Origin: Candidatus Eisenbergiella merdavium
Lineage (GTDB): Bacteria; Bacillota; Clostridia; Lachnospirales; Lachnospiraceae
Reading direction: 5' to 3'
Assembly: GCA_019119595.1 (NCBI GenBank)
Contig: DWWS01000041.1
Coordinates: forward strand, 1-46,946
Length of the DNA stretch: 46,946 bases
Shown one piece after another: positions 16,453-24,914 of the stretch (position 1 is its first letter; each line of letters starts with the position of its first letter). The notes beneath the pieces are model-generated. The model worked only from the letters and a program-made list of their open reading frames with translations. It made no database searches and was not told the DNA's origin. A program made the position numbers and the translations under genes.

Positions 16453-17211
16453 TTAAAGCGGCTTTTTTGCCAAATACATCACATACGTATCAAAAAATAT
16501 AACCTTCCCTCCATTTTCATTTACTGCACATCTAATACCGTTATAAAAATTACTTTTATATGGTTCAGAAAGTACAATATGGTCACAATGTGTTCCGCAA
16601 AAGGCAACATATTCATCTGTTGTAAATTCCCGCTTACCGTGATATTCACGTTTTTCAAAATCTACATACCCATAATTTACGGCGTTTGAATAAGCAAATG
16701 AACCATGTGTATATTCTATATCAGGCTTAAAGTAAGCAGAATAAACTTGCTGTATCTTATCATAAAGCTTTTCATTCGGCGTTTTATAGTCCGCTTTTGT
16801 TAAAAACATTGCAAGTACTCCACCTGGCTTTAATAAGTCAAATGTCTTCTGAAAGGCGATATTCTCAGGAATCCATTGTATAGTTGCCGCAGAATAAATC
16901 ATATCAAATCTCTGACTTCCAAAATCATGCACAATAAAGTCAGCATTAACAATATCAAAGTTTGCACACTTTCCGTACTTTTTTTTCATCACATCAGCCA
17001 GATGCTCACCAAGCTCAATGGCGTGATAATTGCAACCGGTGTTTAAAATCGGCTCTGTAGCCTGACCTGTTCCCGGACCAAGCTCCAATACATTTTTGCC
17101 TGGTCTGATATCTGCATAAGAAATCAAATCTGCAAATAACTCTTCACTATATCGAGGTCTGTACTTATCAAACTGTTCCGGAATTGTATCAAATACTTTT
17201 CGAAACTCCAT
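16453..17211 (-). CDS. Class I SAM-dependent methyltransferase
   Basis: 252 residues. The Rossmann core carries motif I VLELGPGTGQATEPIL, an acidic residue at the end of beta-2 (AIELGEHL) and LLKPGGVLAMF as the post-II motif. AGGAGAAGATC precedes ATG 17211. The gene is visibly AT-richer than the glycosidase genes around it, which suggests recent acquisition. The substrate is unknown; UbiE/TAM-like small-molecule methyltransferases look most similar. Confidence 0.85.
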   Translation of the reverse strand: MEFRKVFDTIPEQFDKYRPRYSEELFADLISYADIRPGKNVLELGPGTGQATEPILNTGCNYHAIELGEHLADVMKKKYGKCANFDIVNADFIVHDFGSQRFDMIYSAATIQWIPENIAFQKTFDLLKPGGVLAMFLTKADYKTPNEKLYDKIQQVYSAYFKPDIEYTHGSFAYSNAVNYGYVDFEKREYHGKREFTTDEYVAFCGTHCDHIVLSEPYKSNFYNGIRCAVNENGGKVIFFDTYVMYLAKKPL

Positions 17212-17257
17212 GATCTTCTCCTATATGACCTTAAATGCTTTCATTTCTCTACCATTT

Positions 17258-19390
17258 TTAATAATGTATCGGTTCGATATCCTCCGGCACCTGATCCCAG
17301 GCAGCTTCCTCTCCGGCGGCCACCCGGTACATGCTTTGGTGGCAGGCGCGCATGGCCTGCGTCATCGCTTCATACTCCTGCATGCACACGTCGATCAGGC
17401 CGATCTGGTAATTTTCCCCATCGAAGCGGCCCAAGCAGCTCTGGTCGTTGAGCTGGAAATAATGGGCGCCCAGAAAATGGGAATGGGTAAAACCCTGCTC
17501 CAGATAGTAGCGGTAGGCGCATCCGCGCTGCTCCTGGCTCGTCACGCCGCGGATGCCATGGGCGGTAAGGCCCACGTCCAGCGCGCCCTGGTGGAATTCT
17601 CCCACCATCACCGGCTTGTCCAGCCAGCCCGCCGCCTTCTCCACCGGTTCCAGAGGCGTGATCTGGTAGCTGTTAATGGAGAACACGTCGAAATACTGCG
17701 AGCCGCAAAGCAGGCTTTTGTCCGTCAGATACGCGTAGCGCATGCCCAGATTCATGTGGTTTTCATCCACCCTGCGAAGCTCCTTCGCCGGAATCTCCAC
17801 GTAGCGGGTGATCATTTCCTCCGAAAATGCCCGCAGATCCGCTTCCGCCTCCGGCGACAGGGACGCGGCCTTGTAAATCTCCCCGTTCAGCCCGTCAAAG
17901 CCAGAGAAAGACGTATGCCACGCTTCATTCATCCTGTCAATCCGTCCGTATTTTGCCTCCATCCGTTTCCGAAACTCTGCCCGGCAGGCGGTCTGAGCCG
18001 GATTTGCCAGCATTTCTTCTGCTATGTTCAGCCCGTACACAAAGGCCCATTCCGGCTCGTTTCTCATGAAATAGCCGATCAGGAGCGGATCGGAGGCAAA
18101 GGGAGCGAGACCTTCGGCATACCGCTTCGCCGATTCCTCATATTCCGGCGCGAATACGTCCGGAAAATCCCGGAAAACCGCCGTCTCGGTGTGGGGATAG
18201 CCTTCTTCGGAAAAAGAATCCAGCGGGATCACATAGGGCAGGCGGGCGAAACGGATGAATTCCCGGTCCGACCAGTTTCCGATGGTGTTGATCCCCCAGG
18301 AGCACAGATAATAGCGGACGATCTTCATCCAGCTCTCCTTCCAGCTCTCTCCGAAGGCTGCCTTCAGATTTTCCACGCCGTAATTGAAGAAATCATACGC
18401 CTTCCGCCTTCCCCGGGCATGGCTGCTTCTGAGCCTGTCGTCCGCTTTCTTTTCTGCTCCCTCCCGCCGTTCGGCCTCCAGATACTGTTCCCTCACCGAC
18501 TCCGGCACAAAGGGAAGCACGGGCTCAAGACGGGTTTCCACACCGGGGTTGATGCAGTCCAGCCCCACGGAAAGAAAGGCGTTTCCCTCCGGATCAGCCA
18601 GCCAGTACCTTCCGTTTTCCCGCTCCACATGAAACCACCCCGTCTTTCGGAAGCTCTTTTTCTTCCAGCCGCCATAGGCGTCCCAGTCCTCAAAGGGAAA
18701 AGCGCTTCCCCGCTCCTTCTCCTCCCTTTCGGCCTCCTCCGCCTGAGCAAGGAGCCCCTGCAGGAGACGGGTACAGGCCTGCCTGTCCTTCACCTTTCCC
18801 TTCCATTCCTTCTGCGTCCACTGTCCGAGCTCATCGATCAGACATTTTTCCGGAAGCTCACAGGCCGGAGCTTCAACGGAAAGAAAGCACTCCGAAGCGG
18901 CGAACCGGAAGGTTTCAAAGCCAGGCGCGGTCTGCAGCCGAATCTCCTTCACGTCCGAAAGGCGCACCGGCTTTCCGAAAATGCTCATCTTCAGCCTTCC
19001 CGGCGTGCGCTCCGGGAAGAGCACCTGGCTGTCAAGGATCCTCAGATCAAAGGGCACCATGGTGGGAATTCCCGGAAGCAGCCCGAAGATTATGCGCATC
19101 TGAGGCTCCCGCGTCTGCCCCTCGCTGCCCTCCTCTTTTTCTTCCGCCAGTCCGTTTTCATAAAAGGAAAGCTGAAAGCACATAGAATGCGCCTCAAGCA
19201 CCTCCAGCTCCAGACACAGATAGCGGTAGTCCTCCAGTCTGGCCGGATCCTCTTTTTTCTGCTCATAGAGCAGGTAATCCAGCCCCTCCTCCGGGCACGT
19301 AAAAAGCATTCTCCCCTCTTCTGCCACCGCCTTCATGCTTCCCCGGTATAATCCCCCCGGTTCCCAGGCCAGCCTCTGCCGTCCCGACAT
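17258..19390 (-). CDS. GH50/agarase-like clan GH-A glycosidase
   Basis: 710 residues from ATG 19390, which has GGGAG 6-7 nt upstream (ATG 19408 is possible). An N-terminal beta-sandwich of ~240 residues precedes a TIM barrel. GRYWLADPEGNAFLSVGLD resembles the entry to the GH50 (agarase) catalytic domain. The pair expected for clan GH-A is present: acid/base E445 in MRNEPEWAF and nucleophile E598 in VMVGEFHQGA. No signal peptide. Agarases are mostly marine or acquired by gut bacteria; here the true substrate may be another beta-galactan or an animal glycan, so only fold and mechanism are asserted. The leader holds two 26-bp direct repeats and two extra hairpins. Confidence 0.7.
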   Translation of the reverse strand: MSGRQRLAWEPGGLYRGSMKAVAEEGRMLFTCPEEGLDYLLYEQKKEDPARLEDYRYLCLELEVLEAHSMCFQLSFYENGLAEEKEEGSEGQTREPQMRIIFGLLPGIPTMVPFDLRILDSQVLFPERTPGRLKMSIFGKPVRLSDVKEIRLQTAPGFETFRFAASECFLSVEAPACELPEKCLIDELGQWTQKEWKGKVKDRQACTRLLQGLLAQAEEAEREEKERGSAFPFEDWDAYGGWKKKSFRKTGWFHVERENGRYWLADPEGNAFLSVGLDCINPGVETRLEPVLPFVPESVREQYLEAERREGAEKKADDRLRSSHARGRRKAYDFFNYGVENLKAAFGESWKESWMKIVRYYLCSWGINTIGNWSDREFIRFARLPYVIPLDSFSEEGYPHTETAVFRDFPDVFAPEYEESAKRYAEGLAPFASDPLLIGYFMRNEPEWAFVYGLNIAEEMLANPAQTACRAEFRKRMEAKYGRIDRMNEAWHTSFSGFDGLNGEIYKAASLSPEAEADLRAFSEEMITRYVEIPAKELRRVDENHMNLGMRYAYLTDKSLLCGSQYFDVFSINSYQITPLEPVEKAAGWLDKPVMVGEFHQGALDVGLTAHGIRGVTSQEQRGCAYRYYLEQGFTHSHFLGAHYFQLNDQSCLGRFDGENYQIGLIDVCMQEYEAMTQAMRACHQSMYRVAAGEEAAWDQVPEDIEPIHY

Positions 19391-19416
19391 TTCATTCTCC
19401 CTTTTCATTTCTTCCC

Positions 19417-19531
19417 CATTTCCGCCGCCGACAGGCGGCATTATATTTGTGAGGAATTGGGCGTAAGCACAATTCCCAGGAGAAAACCTGTGGTTTTCTC
19501 CGCCTCATTTCCGCCGCCGACAGGCGGCATT
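19417..19531 (-). repeat. 26-bp direct repeats flanking two hairpins in GH50-like leader
   Basis: A perfect 26-base sequence occurs at 19417-19442 and 19506-19531; each contains a GCCGCC/GGCGGC hairpin followed (minus strand) by GGAAATG. Between them lie GGAATTG/CAATTCC (19453-19476) and the perfect 10-bp GGAGAAAACC/GGTTTTCTCC (19479-19501). The layout matches the modular hairpin leaders elsewhere in the window. Confidence 0.85.
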
Positions 19532-19604
19532 GATTTTGTTGGCTCCTGATCCGGAAGCCGTTTCTGTTATCATTATACTGACAGGCGCAGGGCTGTGTCA
19601 ATTT

Positions 19605-19636
19605 GGCAATTTATCATTTTGGCAATTTATCATTTT
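19605..19636 (+). repeat. Two tandem 16-bp repeats
   Basis: GGCAATTTATCATTTT occurs twice back to back (19605-19620 and 19621-19636), just upstream of the YitT promoter. It could bind a regulator of either divergent gene. Confidence 0.85.
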
Positions 19637-19660
19637 CAGTTTTCCAGTCTTGAATTTCTC

Positions 19661-19689
19661 TTGACTTATCTAAGTGCAGATGCTACCAT
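19661..19689 (+). promoter_or_regulatory. SigA-type promoter upstream of YitT
   Basis: TTGACT (19661-19666), 17-base spacer, TACCAT (19684-19689). Transcription would start near 19696 and give a leader of about 190 bases containing a small ORF and a terminator-like hairpin before the YitT gene. Confidence 0.6.
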
Positions 19690-19718
19690 ACTGTCTATCC
19701 GGAAAGGAAATCTGACAG

Positions 19719-19802
19719 ATGAAGCAGATGAGGCAAAAAAAGAAAGCCGGGAGGCGCGGACTGCCCTCCCGCATGGAAATGATAATAGATATGCAGACAT
19801 AA
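19719..19802 (+). CDS. Possible leader peptide, 27 residues
   Basis: ATG 19719 follows GGAAAGGA at about 10 nt spacing and opens a 27-codon frame rich in Lys and Arg (MKQMRQKKKAGRRG at its start). The TAA at 19800-19802 runs into the first arm of the terminator hairpin. The position fits a translation-coupled attenuator, but the peptide may be incidental. Confidence 0.35.
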   Translation: MKQMRQKKKAGRRGLPSRMEMIIDMQT

Positions 19803-19825
19803 ACGGCACGATCTGCCGTTTTTTT
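19802..19825 (+). terminator. Intrinsic terminator or attenuator before YitT
   Basis: AACGGCA (19802-19808) / TGCCGTT (19814-19820) with a 5-base loop and a following T-run. It lies about 60 bases before the YitT start, on its strand, so it would end transcripts from the 19661 promoter unless read through. Confidence 0.7.
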
Positions 19826-19885
19826 ATTGGAAATTTTACTGTTGTAAAGCAGGAAATCAATCCTTGCAGCCAAAAGGAGGATATT

Positions 19886-20749
19886 ATGACAAAAAATATC
19901 TTTTACCTGATACAGAAGCTCGGAATGATCGTTCTGGGAAATCTGCTGTACACGCTGGCGGTGACGCTTTTCATCGTGCCGAACGGGCTTCTCACCGGCG
20001 GCACCACCGGTCTTGCGCTTTTCTTCAACCGGGCCGCCGGCATCCCGGTCAGCATCTTCGTCTGTGTGTTCAATGTGGCCATGTTCCTTCTTGGAGCAAG
20101 AATATTGGGAAAGCAGTTCGCTCTGACCACCGTGCTCAGCACGCTCCTTTATCCCCTTCTGCTGGGGATCCTGGAGGCTCTGCGGCTGCCTGGCATCATC
20201 ATGGAAGAGCGCCTTACGGCGGTGCTTTATGCCGGCGTGCTCATCGGCGCGGGGCTCGGCATCGTCATGCGCGCAGGCGCCTCCACGGGAGGCATGGACA
20301 TTCCGGCGCTGATCCTGAAAAAGAAGAAAAATATCAATGTATCCGCCACCATCTATCTGTGCGACTGCATCATCCTCGCCCTTCAGATGATGAGCACCGA
20401 TATTCACGCCCTCCTCTATGGGATCCTGTTGATCGTGGTATACACCGTCGCTCTCGACAAGGTCCTTCTGTTCGGCGGCGCCAAAATGCAGGTCAAGATC
20501 ATCAGCAGCAGGCATGAGGCCATCAACCGCCTGCTGGCGGAGCGCATCGACTGCGGCACCTCCCTGCTGCACATGGAAACCGGGTATCTCCACAGAGAAG
20601 AAAACATGGTGCTTGCCGTCATTTCCAACCGGGAGCTTCCCAGGGTGAACCAGCTCATCCTTGAGGTCGATCCGGAAGCCTTCATCATCGTAAACCGGAT
20701 CAATGAGGTGAAGGGTAGGGGCTTTACCCTGAATAAGGTGTATCGGTAG
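19886..20749 (+). CDS. YitT-family membrane protein (DUF161/DUF2179)
   Basis: 287 residues from ATG 19886, preceded by AAAAGGAGG at 5 nt. The first ~190 residues contain five to six membrane helices with the family signatures NGLLTGGTTGLAL and GASTGGMDIPALIL. The C-terminal ~90 residues are the soluble DUF2179 domain (MQVKIISSRHEAINRLLAE, RELPRVNQLILEVDPEAFI). The family is widespread in Firmicutes and its transport role is not settled. The leader suggests control by attenuation. Confidence 0.9.
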   Translation: MTKNIFYLIQKLGMIVLGNLLYTLAVTLFIVPNGLLTGGTTGLALFFNRAAGIPVSIFVCVFNVAMFLLGARILGKQFALTTVLSTLLYPLLLGILEALRLPGIIMEERLTAVLYAGVLIGAGLGIVMRAGASTGGMDIPALILKKKKNINVSATIYLCDCIILALQMMSTDIHALLYGILLIVVYTVALDKVLLFGGAKMQVKIISSRHEAINRLLAERIDCGTSLLHMETGYLHREENMVLAVISNRELPRVNQLILEVDPEAFIIVNRINEVKGRGFTLNKVYR

Positions 20750-20753
20750 GATA

Positions 20754-20782
20754 AATGTCCGCCTTTCTTCCAGGCGGACATT
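20754..20782 (+). terminator. Hairpin terminator after YitT
   Basis: Perfect 10-bp arms AATGTCCGCC (20754-20763) and GGCGGACATT (20773-20782), five bases after the YitT stop. The T-run is poor, so termination may be partial. Confidence 0.55.
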
Positions 20783-20810
20783 CGTCGGCATTCGGCGGGA
20801 TATCTTTTTT

Positions 20811-21315
20811 ATGGAATCAGCTATTTTTAGGAACTCAGACACAACAGACACCGTATATACACCGCTCCCCTGGGAGCCGACACGATCCGTTCCCTCCAGT
20901 CTGAGATCGAGACCTGCAACCGGGAAGGCGGCCTTCATATTCAGCTCGTCGCCAAAGACCCTGACGCCTTCAGCGGCCTCATGGCCCATTATGGAAAATT
21001 TTCGGGCGTACAGAATTACATCGCCCTCATCGGGCCGAAATCGCCCTCCCTGGACGAACGGGCGTCCTTCATACCAGCAAGCCCATGGAACAGCTCTGCC
21101 GCGCGCAGGCTCCCATGCCTGCATGGTTCCGCTCCGGCATAGAGGTGGCCATGCTCGCTCCCACCGCCATGAACCAGCAGAAATTCCGTCTCACGCTGGA
21201 GGGAAATACCGTACAGGCCCAGCCTTTGGAAGGCTTTTATTCCAGGGTTGATCCGGGCATCGTCAAATATCATTTTGAGATTGGCGCGGGGAAGGAAAAC
21301 TTCCGCTGGAAGTAA
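20811..21315 (+). pseudogene. Decayed nitroreductase-family gene
   Basis: Pieces of a nitroreductase are spread over three frames. EIETCNREGGLHIQLVAKDP and FSGVQNYIALIGPKSP (about 20876-21050) are the mid part in one frame. From about 21085 another frame gives WFRSGIEVAMLAPTAMNQQ and VKYHFEIGAGKENF, the typical C-terminus, ending at TAA 21313-21315. The N-terminal flavin-binding arginine segment is degraded, and the roughly 60 residues normally between the two parts are missing, so there is a deletion as well as frameshifts. Nitroreductases use FMN and NAD(P)H to reduce nitroaromatics. The 3' end overlaps the convergent S66 gene by 53 bases. Confidence 0.8.
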
Positions 21316-22279
21316 GGCTGTCCTCAAGCAGCAGCCGTCCCCCGATGAGAACCGCGGCCGAATCCGCCCCGTGCCCCACCCGCGGCGTTTCTGCGATGGG
21401 AAGCTCCTGCCCGGCATATTCCCGGATAAGGGCGGCAAGCCGCATCCTCTCGTCCGGTGCCTTTCGCTCCAGCTCGGTAAAGGTGCCCAGAAGCAGCCCG
21501 GAAATCTGAGAAAAAACGCCCATCTGGTAAAGCTGCGAAAGCCCTGAGGCGATCAACGCCTCTCCTCCGCCTAGCGCCTCCAGCAGCAGTATCCTGCCCC
21601 GCAGATCCGGCCAGAACGGCGTCCCTGCAAGCTTCAGCAGGCAGCGCAGGTTGCCGCCCGCCACGATTCCCTCCATTCTTTCCTTCTGAAGGAAACGAAC
21701 GGGAAAGGAAAAGAGCGGCTCCTGCTTTTTGGGCCCTTCCCCCTTCCCATTCCTCTCTCTTTCTCCAAACAGGGCCGCCCGCAGCGCCTGCTCCTGTTCC
21801 TTTCCGTTTTCATAAAGCAGGTTTCTCACCTGCCAGAGCACGGAACATTTGCCCGTCCTTGCATGGATCGCGTTCAGGATCACCGTCAGATCGCTGTAGC
21901 CCCAGAACAGCTTATCCGTTGCGGCTATCACGGAAAAATCCAGAAAGGGCAGAACCTCGTTCGCCGCGTTCCCTCCGGAAATATCGAAGATTGCCCGGAT
22001 GGAATCGTCCCGGTAAAAATCCATCAGCGCCTCCGCCCGCTGCCTGCCGCTTCCGGCAGTCCCGCCCTCTCCCGCATAGATACAGGGACTGAGCGTCGGA
22101 CGAAGCCCCATGGCTTCCAGCTTCTGAAGCAAGGCGAAAAGCTCAGGGTCGCTTTCCGCGGCGGAGTCAAGGCCGAAGCCTTCCATTCTTCGCCCGTCCG
22201 AGCAGCAGATGATCCCTACCCGGCTGCCTTTTTCTATCTGATATATATTGGAAGCTTCACGTTCTTTTTTCATTTCCAT
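21263..22279 (-). CDS. S66-family peptidase (LD-carboxypeptidase-like)
   Basis: 338 residues. S66 enzymes cleave the L,D bond of murein tetrapeptides, or in the MccF branch inactivate peptide-nucleotide antibiotics. The nucleophile should be the Ser of WGYSDLT; ALGGGEALI and RVGHGADSAAVLIGG match the regions of the Glu and His partners. ATG 22279 overlaps the end of the MATE gene by 23 bases, implying translational coupling. The last ~17 residues (SLTSSGSFPSPRQSQNDI) are low complexity and antisense to the nitroreductase remnant, so the natural C-terminus may have been altered by the same rearrangement. Confidence 0.82.
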   Translation of the reverse strand: MEMKKEREASNIYQIEKGSRVGIICCSDGRRMEGFGLDSAAESDPELFALLQKLEAMGLRPTLSPCIYAGEGGTAGSGRQRAEALMDFYRDDSIRAIFDISGGNAANEVLPFLDFSVIAATDKLFWGYSDLTVILNAIHARTGKCSVLWQVRNLLYENGKEQEQALRAALFGERERNGKGEGPKKQEPLFSFPVRFLQKERMEGIVAGGNLRCLLKLAGTPFWPDLRGRILLLEALGGGEALIASGLSQLYQMGVFSQISGLLLGTFTELERKAPDERMRLAALIREYAGQELPIAETPRVGHGADSAAVLIGGRLLLEDSLTSSGSFPSPRQSQNDI

Positions 22280-23624
22280 TCTTCGCCGCTCCGACCAGCC
22301 TCTTTTTCATCACAGCCTGATAATATAACCCCTCCAGCAGAAGCATGGCGCACCAGCCGATGGCGCAGGAGACCGCAAAGCTGCGGATGCCCATCCGTCC
22401 GGAAAGCAGATAGACGAAAATAACCCGAAGGCCGGTCTGCAGCGCGGTTCCCGCAAGGGTCATTTTCATCATGCCCATTCCCCGGTAAAAGCCCTGAATG
22501 CCATTGGTCAGCCCGGGAAGGATGTAGAAAAAGGCCATCAGTCCCAGATAGCCCGCGCCCTGTTCGATCACAGCGGTTTCCTCCCTGCCCACAAACAGCT
22601 CCATCACCGGCCTTCTGATCAAAAGCACCGCCGCGCAGGCGGCGACGCCGTAGGCCGCCTCCATCCACATGCCCGTCGCAAAGCCCTTCCGGATCCGTTC
22701 CTTTTTACCCGCCCCGCCGTTCTGCGCGATGAAGGTGGTCATGGCGTTGGAGATGTTGCGCTCCGGCACCAGCGCGTAATCGTCTATCTTCGTCACCGCG
22801 TTGAAGGCGGCCATGACCGATACGCCCATTCCGTTCACCGCCCCCTGGATCAGCAGATTCCCGATGGGCTGGCAGGCCTGCTGCAGCGCGGTGACGCCGC
22901 CGTAACGAAGCGTTTCCCCCAGAAGCCCCCGATCCGCATGAAGCTCCCTTATAGGAACGTGCAGAATGGAAACCCGCCGCTTCACATAAAGGATGCAGCC
23001 GACGGCGCTGACCGCCTGGGCCAGCACGGTGGTGAAGGCGGAGCAGACGATCCCAAACCCCAAAAGGCCGATCAGAACCAGATCCAGCCCCGCATTCAGG
23101 ACAGTGGAAAGCACCAGAAAATACAGCGGCGTCCTGGAATCCCCCACGCTCTTTAGCGCCGAGGAATAAGCATTATAAAAATAGGTGAAGGGCATGCCGA
23201 TGAAGATCAGCCGAAGGTACACAGCGGACAGCTCCAGAATCTCCTCCGGCACCTGGAGGGCTGCAAGCAGAAGCTTTGCTCCTGCCGCACCAGCCAGGGC
23301 CAGTAGCACGGAAAAATACAGGCCGAACACGACGACCGTCCCCATCTCCCGCTTCAGCTCTCCCATTTTTCCCGCTCCGAAAAAGCGGCTCATGATCACG
23401 GAGGCTCCCATGCTCACGCCGGATATCCCAAGGATAAAAAGATTCATCACCGGCCCTGCGGTCCCCACCGCCGCCAGCGTATCCGTCCCGATGAACCGCC
23501 CCACGATCACGGAATCCACCACATTATAGGTAAGCTGGAACACATTTCCCGCGATCAGCGGAAGGGCATAGGAAAAAAGCTGCCCTGCAATGCTTCCTTC
23601 TGTCATTTTCACTGTTTTTGCCAT
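22257..23624 (-). CDS. MATE-family efflux transporter
   Basis: 455 residues with about 12 membrane helices. Family hallmarks are PLIAGNVFQLTYNVVDSVIVG at the first helix and GMPFTYFYNAYSSALKSVGDS in the middle; the second half repeats the pattern. It starts at ATG 23624 behind GGGGATGAAAG. It follows the nucleotidyltransferase gene by 64 bases and overlaps the S66 gene, so the three are probably one operon, which could serve export of and resistance to a toxic compound. It is distinct from the MATE at 10.1 kb (different subgroup by sequence). Confidence 0.88.
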   Translation of the reverse strand: MAKTVKMTEGSIAGQLFSYALPLIAGNVFQLTYNVVDSVIVGRFIGTDTLAAVGTAGPVMNLFILGISGVSMGASVIMSRFFGAGKMGELKREMGTVVVFGLYFSVLLALAGAAGAKLLLAALQVPEEILELSAVYLRLIFIGMPFTYFYNAYSSALKSVGDSRTPLYFLVLSTVLNAGLDLVLIGLLGFGIVCSAFTTVLAQAVSAVGCILYVKRRVSILHVPIRELHADRGLLGETLRYGGVTALQQACQPIGNLLIQGAVNGMGVSVMAAFNAVTKIDDYALVPERNISNAMTTFIAQNGGAGKKERIRKGFATGMWMEAAYGVAACAAVLLIRRPVMELFVGREETAVIEQGAGYLGLMAFFYILPGLTNGIQGFYRGMGMMKMTLAGTALQTGLRVIFVYLLSGRMGIRSFAVSCAIGWCAMLLLEGLYYQAVMKKRLVGAAKNGNEKRT

Positions 23625-23688
23625 CTTTCATCCCCACCCCGTAGCACGGCAAGGCTCCGTTTTGCCGCGATCCGGATATGCCGTCAGG

Positions 23689-24488
23689 TTATTCTTTCCG
23701 ACGATCCGCACAAACGGCCGCTTCCGCCCGGAAAAGAGTCTGCCTGCACCAGTCAAAAAGAAGGGCGAACCGCTCCTGCGCCGGAGAATCCTGCCCGCCC
23801 ATGGCTTCCTTCAAAACCTGCTCATCCGCTCCGTCTACAAGCCCCAGAAGCTCTGCCTTTGAGACCGCGAAGCATCCGCTTTCCAGATACTGCTTGTTTT
23901 GCAGGATAAAAAAAGCCTGCTTGAATGCCTCCGGCAGCATGTTTTCCCAGGATGCTTTTCCGGCTGAATCAGCTTCCCTGCCTGAATCAGCTTCCATTCC
24001 TGTGGCCTTTTCTTTGCCCTCTGTTTTTTCCTGAAGGGCGCTTCCGCATTCCTGCAGCGGAACGAAGCCGTGTACCCGGCTGTGGCAGAGCGCGTGATAC
24101 AGATTTCCCGTCATGATCTGCACATACGCAAGCACGTCTGCTCTCGTATATTCCGGCACAAGCTTTGAAAGCTCTCCGAAGCAGTCCAGTGTGGTATGGA
24201 GCAGATGGCAGATCTCGCAGCGGTTCCAGCCCGCAAGCTCTCCCCTTCCGCACAGAAACCCGCAGGAACGATCCGCATATTCCAGAGACTTCACCACCCT
24301 CCGGTACGCATCCATATCCACCGGACTCAGCGAATCCAGCACGGCCATAATATCAATATCGCTGTTTTCTCCGGCCTCGCCCCGCATGCAGCTCCCCTGC
24401 AGGCCCACACATAGAGGAGCCTGTCCCCAAATTCCGCCTTCAGCGCGCCGGTCAACGTTTTCACATAGTCCCTTATCCATTTTTGCAT
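23689..24488 (-). pseudogene. Frameshifted MNT-type nucleotidyltransferase
   Basis: The N-terminus MQKWIRDYVKTLTGALKAEF starts at ATG 24488 behind GGAGG and leads to GDRLLYV. The catalytic motif (GLQGSCMRGEAGENSDIDIM, with GS and DxD metal ligands) continues in a different frame. The switch occurs in GTGTGGG at 24404-24412, where two surplus bases break the natural join ...LLYV-GLQGSC.... The rest, to about residue 265, is intact and helical. Proteins of this type resemble aminoglycoside adenylyltransferases. Either this is a pseudogene, a sequencing error or a recoding site. A longer frame from 24612 keeps the second part open but gives an unnatural N-terminus. Confidence 0.75.
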
Positions 24489-24497
24489 TGCAGTCAA

Positions 24498-24522
24498 CCT
24501 CCATTCTGCCGCTTTCTGCGGC
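24498..24522 (-). promoter_or_regulatory. Hairpin-coupled Shine-Dalgarno of the nucleotidyltransferase
   Basis: Perfect hairpin GCCGC/GCGGC (24508-24522) immediately followed on the minus strand by AGAATGGAGG, 9 nt before ATG 24488. Same architecture as the CTTCGGAATGGAGG leaders. Confidence 0.6.
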
Positions 24523-24657
24523 ATTCGCCTTCATTTCCGCCCCCGCAACACACGCGGCGGAACTTTTTGTTCCCTCATTATAACAACCGGAGAAAAAAAG
24601 AGTAGACTGCAATTTTCTTTTGTGATAGGATATAGATTATCCCGTACCCTGAATTCC

Positions 24658-24909
24658 CTATTTCCGCTTCAGCCGGATGATCAGAAGCACGATCAGTCCG
24701 ATCACCAGTCCGGCCGCCAGCAGTATGGCACCCGTTTCCATCAGCCCCGTTCCGCTGATCTTACCCGCTATGAAGATGCTCGTAGGGCCGTCCGCCCCGC
24801 CGATCACAACAGGCGCCGGTTTTGATCCCATCCTCTTTCCCACAATCAACAGCAGAATTCCTGCCGCAGCAACTACAAGTCCCATCAGAACCGCAACTAT
24901 TTTCTTCAT
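24658..24909 (-). CDS. Mini OadB-like membrane protein
   Basis: 83 residues from ATG 24909 (GGAGG 5 nt upstream). Two hydrophobic helices (residues ~3-22 and ~56-77) flank VVIGGADGPTSIFIAGK. GGADGPT is a hallmark of the beta subunit of Na+-translocating decarboxylases (OadB/GcdB), which are ~380 residues with about 9 helices. Only this segment is present. No alpha or gamma subunit gene lies nearby. It could be a stand-alone small protein family or a remnant; the intact start, ribosome site and membrane topology favour a real gene. Its function is unknown. Confidence 0.65.
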   Translation of the reverse strand: MKKIVAVLMGLVVAAAGILLLIVGKRMGSKPAPVVIGGADGPTSIFIAGKISGTGLMETGAILLAAGLVIGLIVLLIIRLKRK

Positions 24910-24914
24910 CGTTC

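Noticed and set aside
17210..19351. 713-codon open frame on the plus strand opposite the GH50-like gene
   Set aside because: It mirrors a GC-rich glycosidase with clear motifs on the other strand, has no ribosome site and no recognisable domains.
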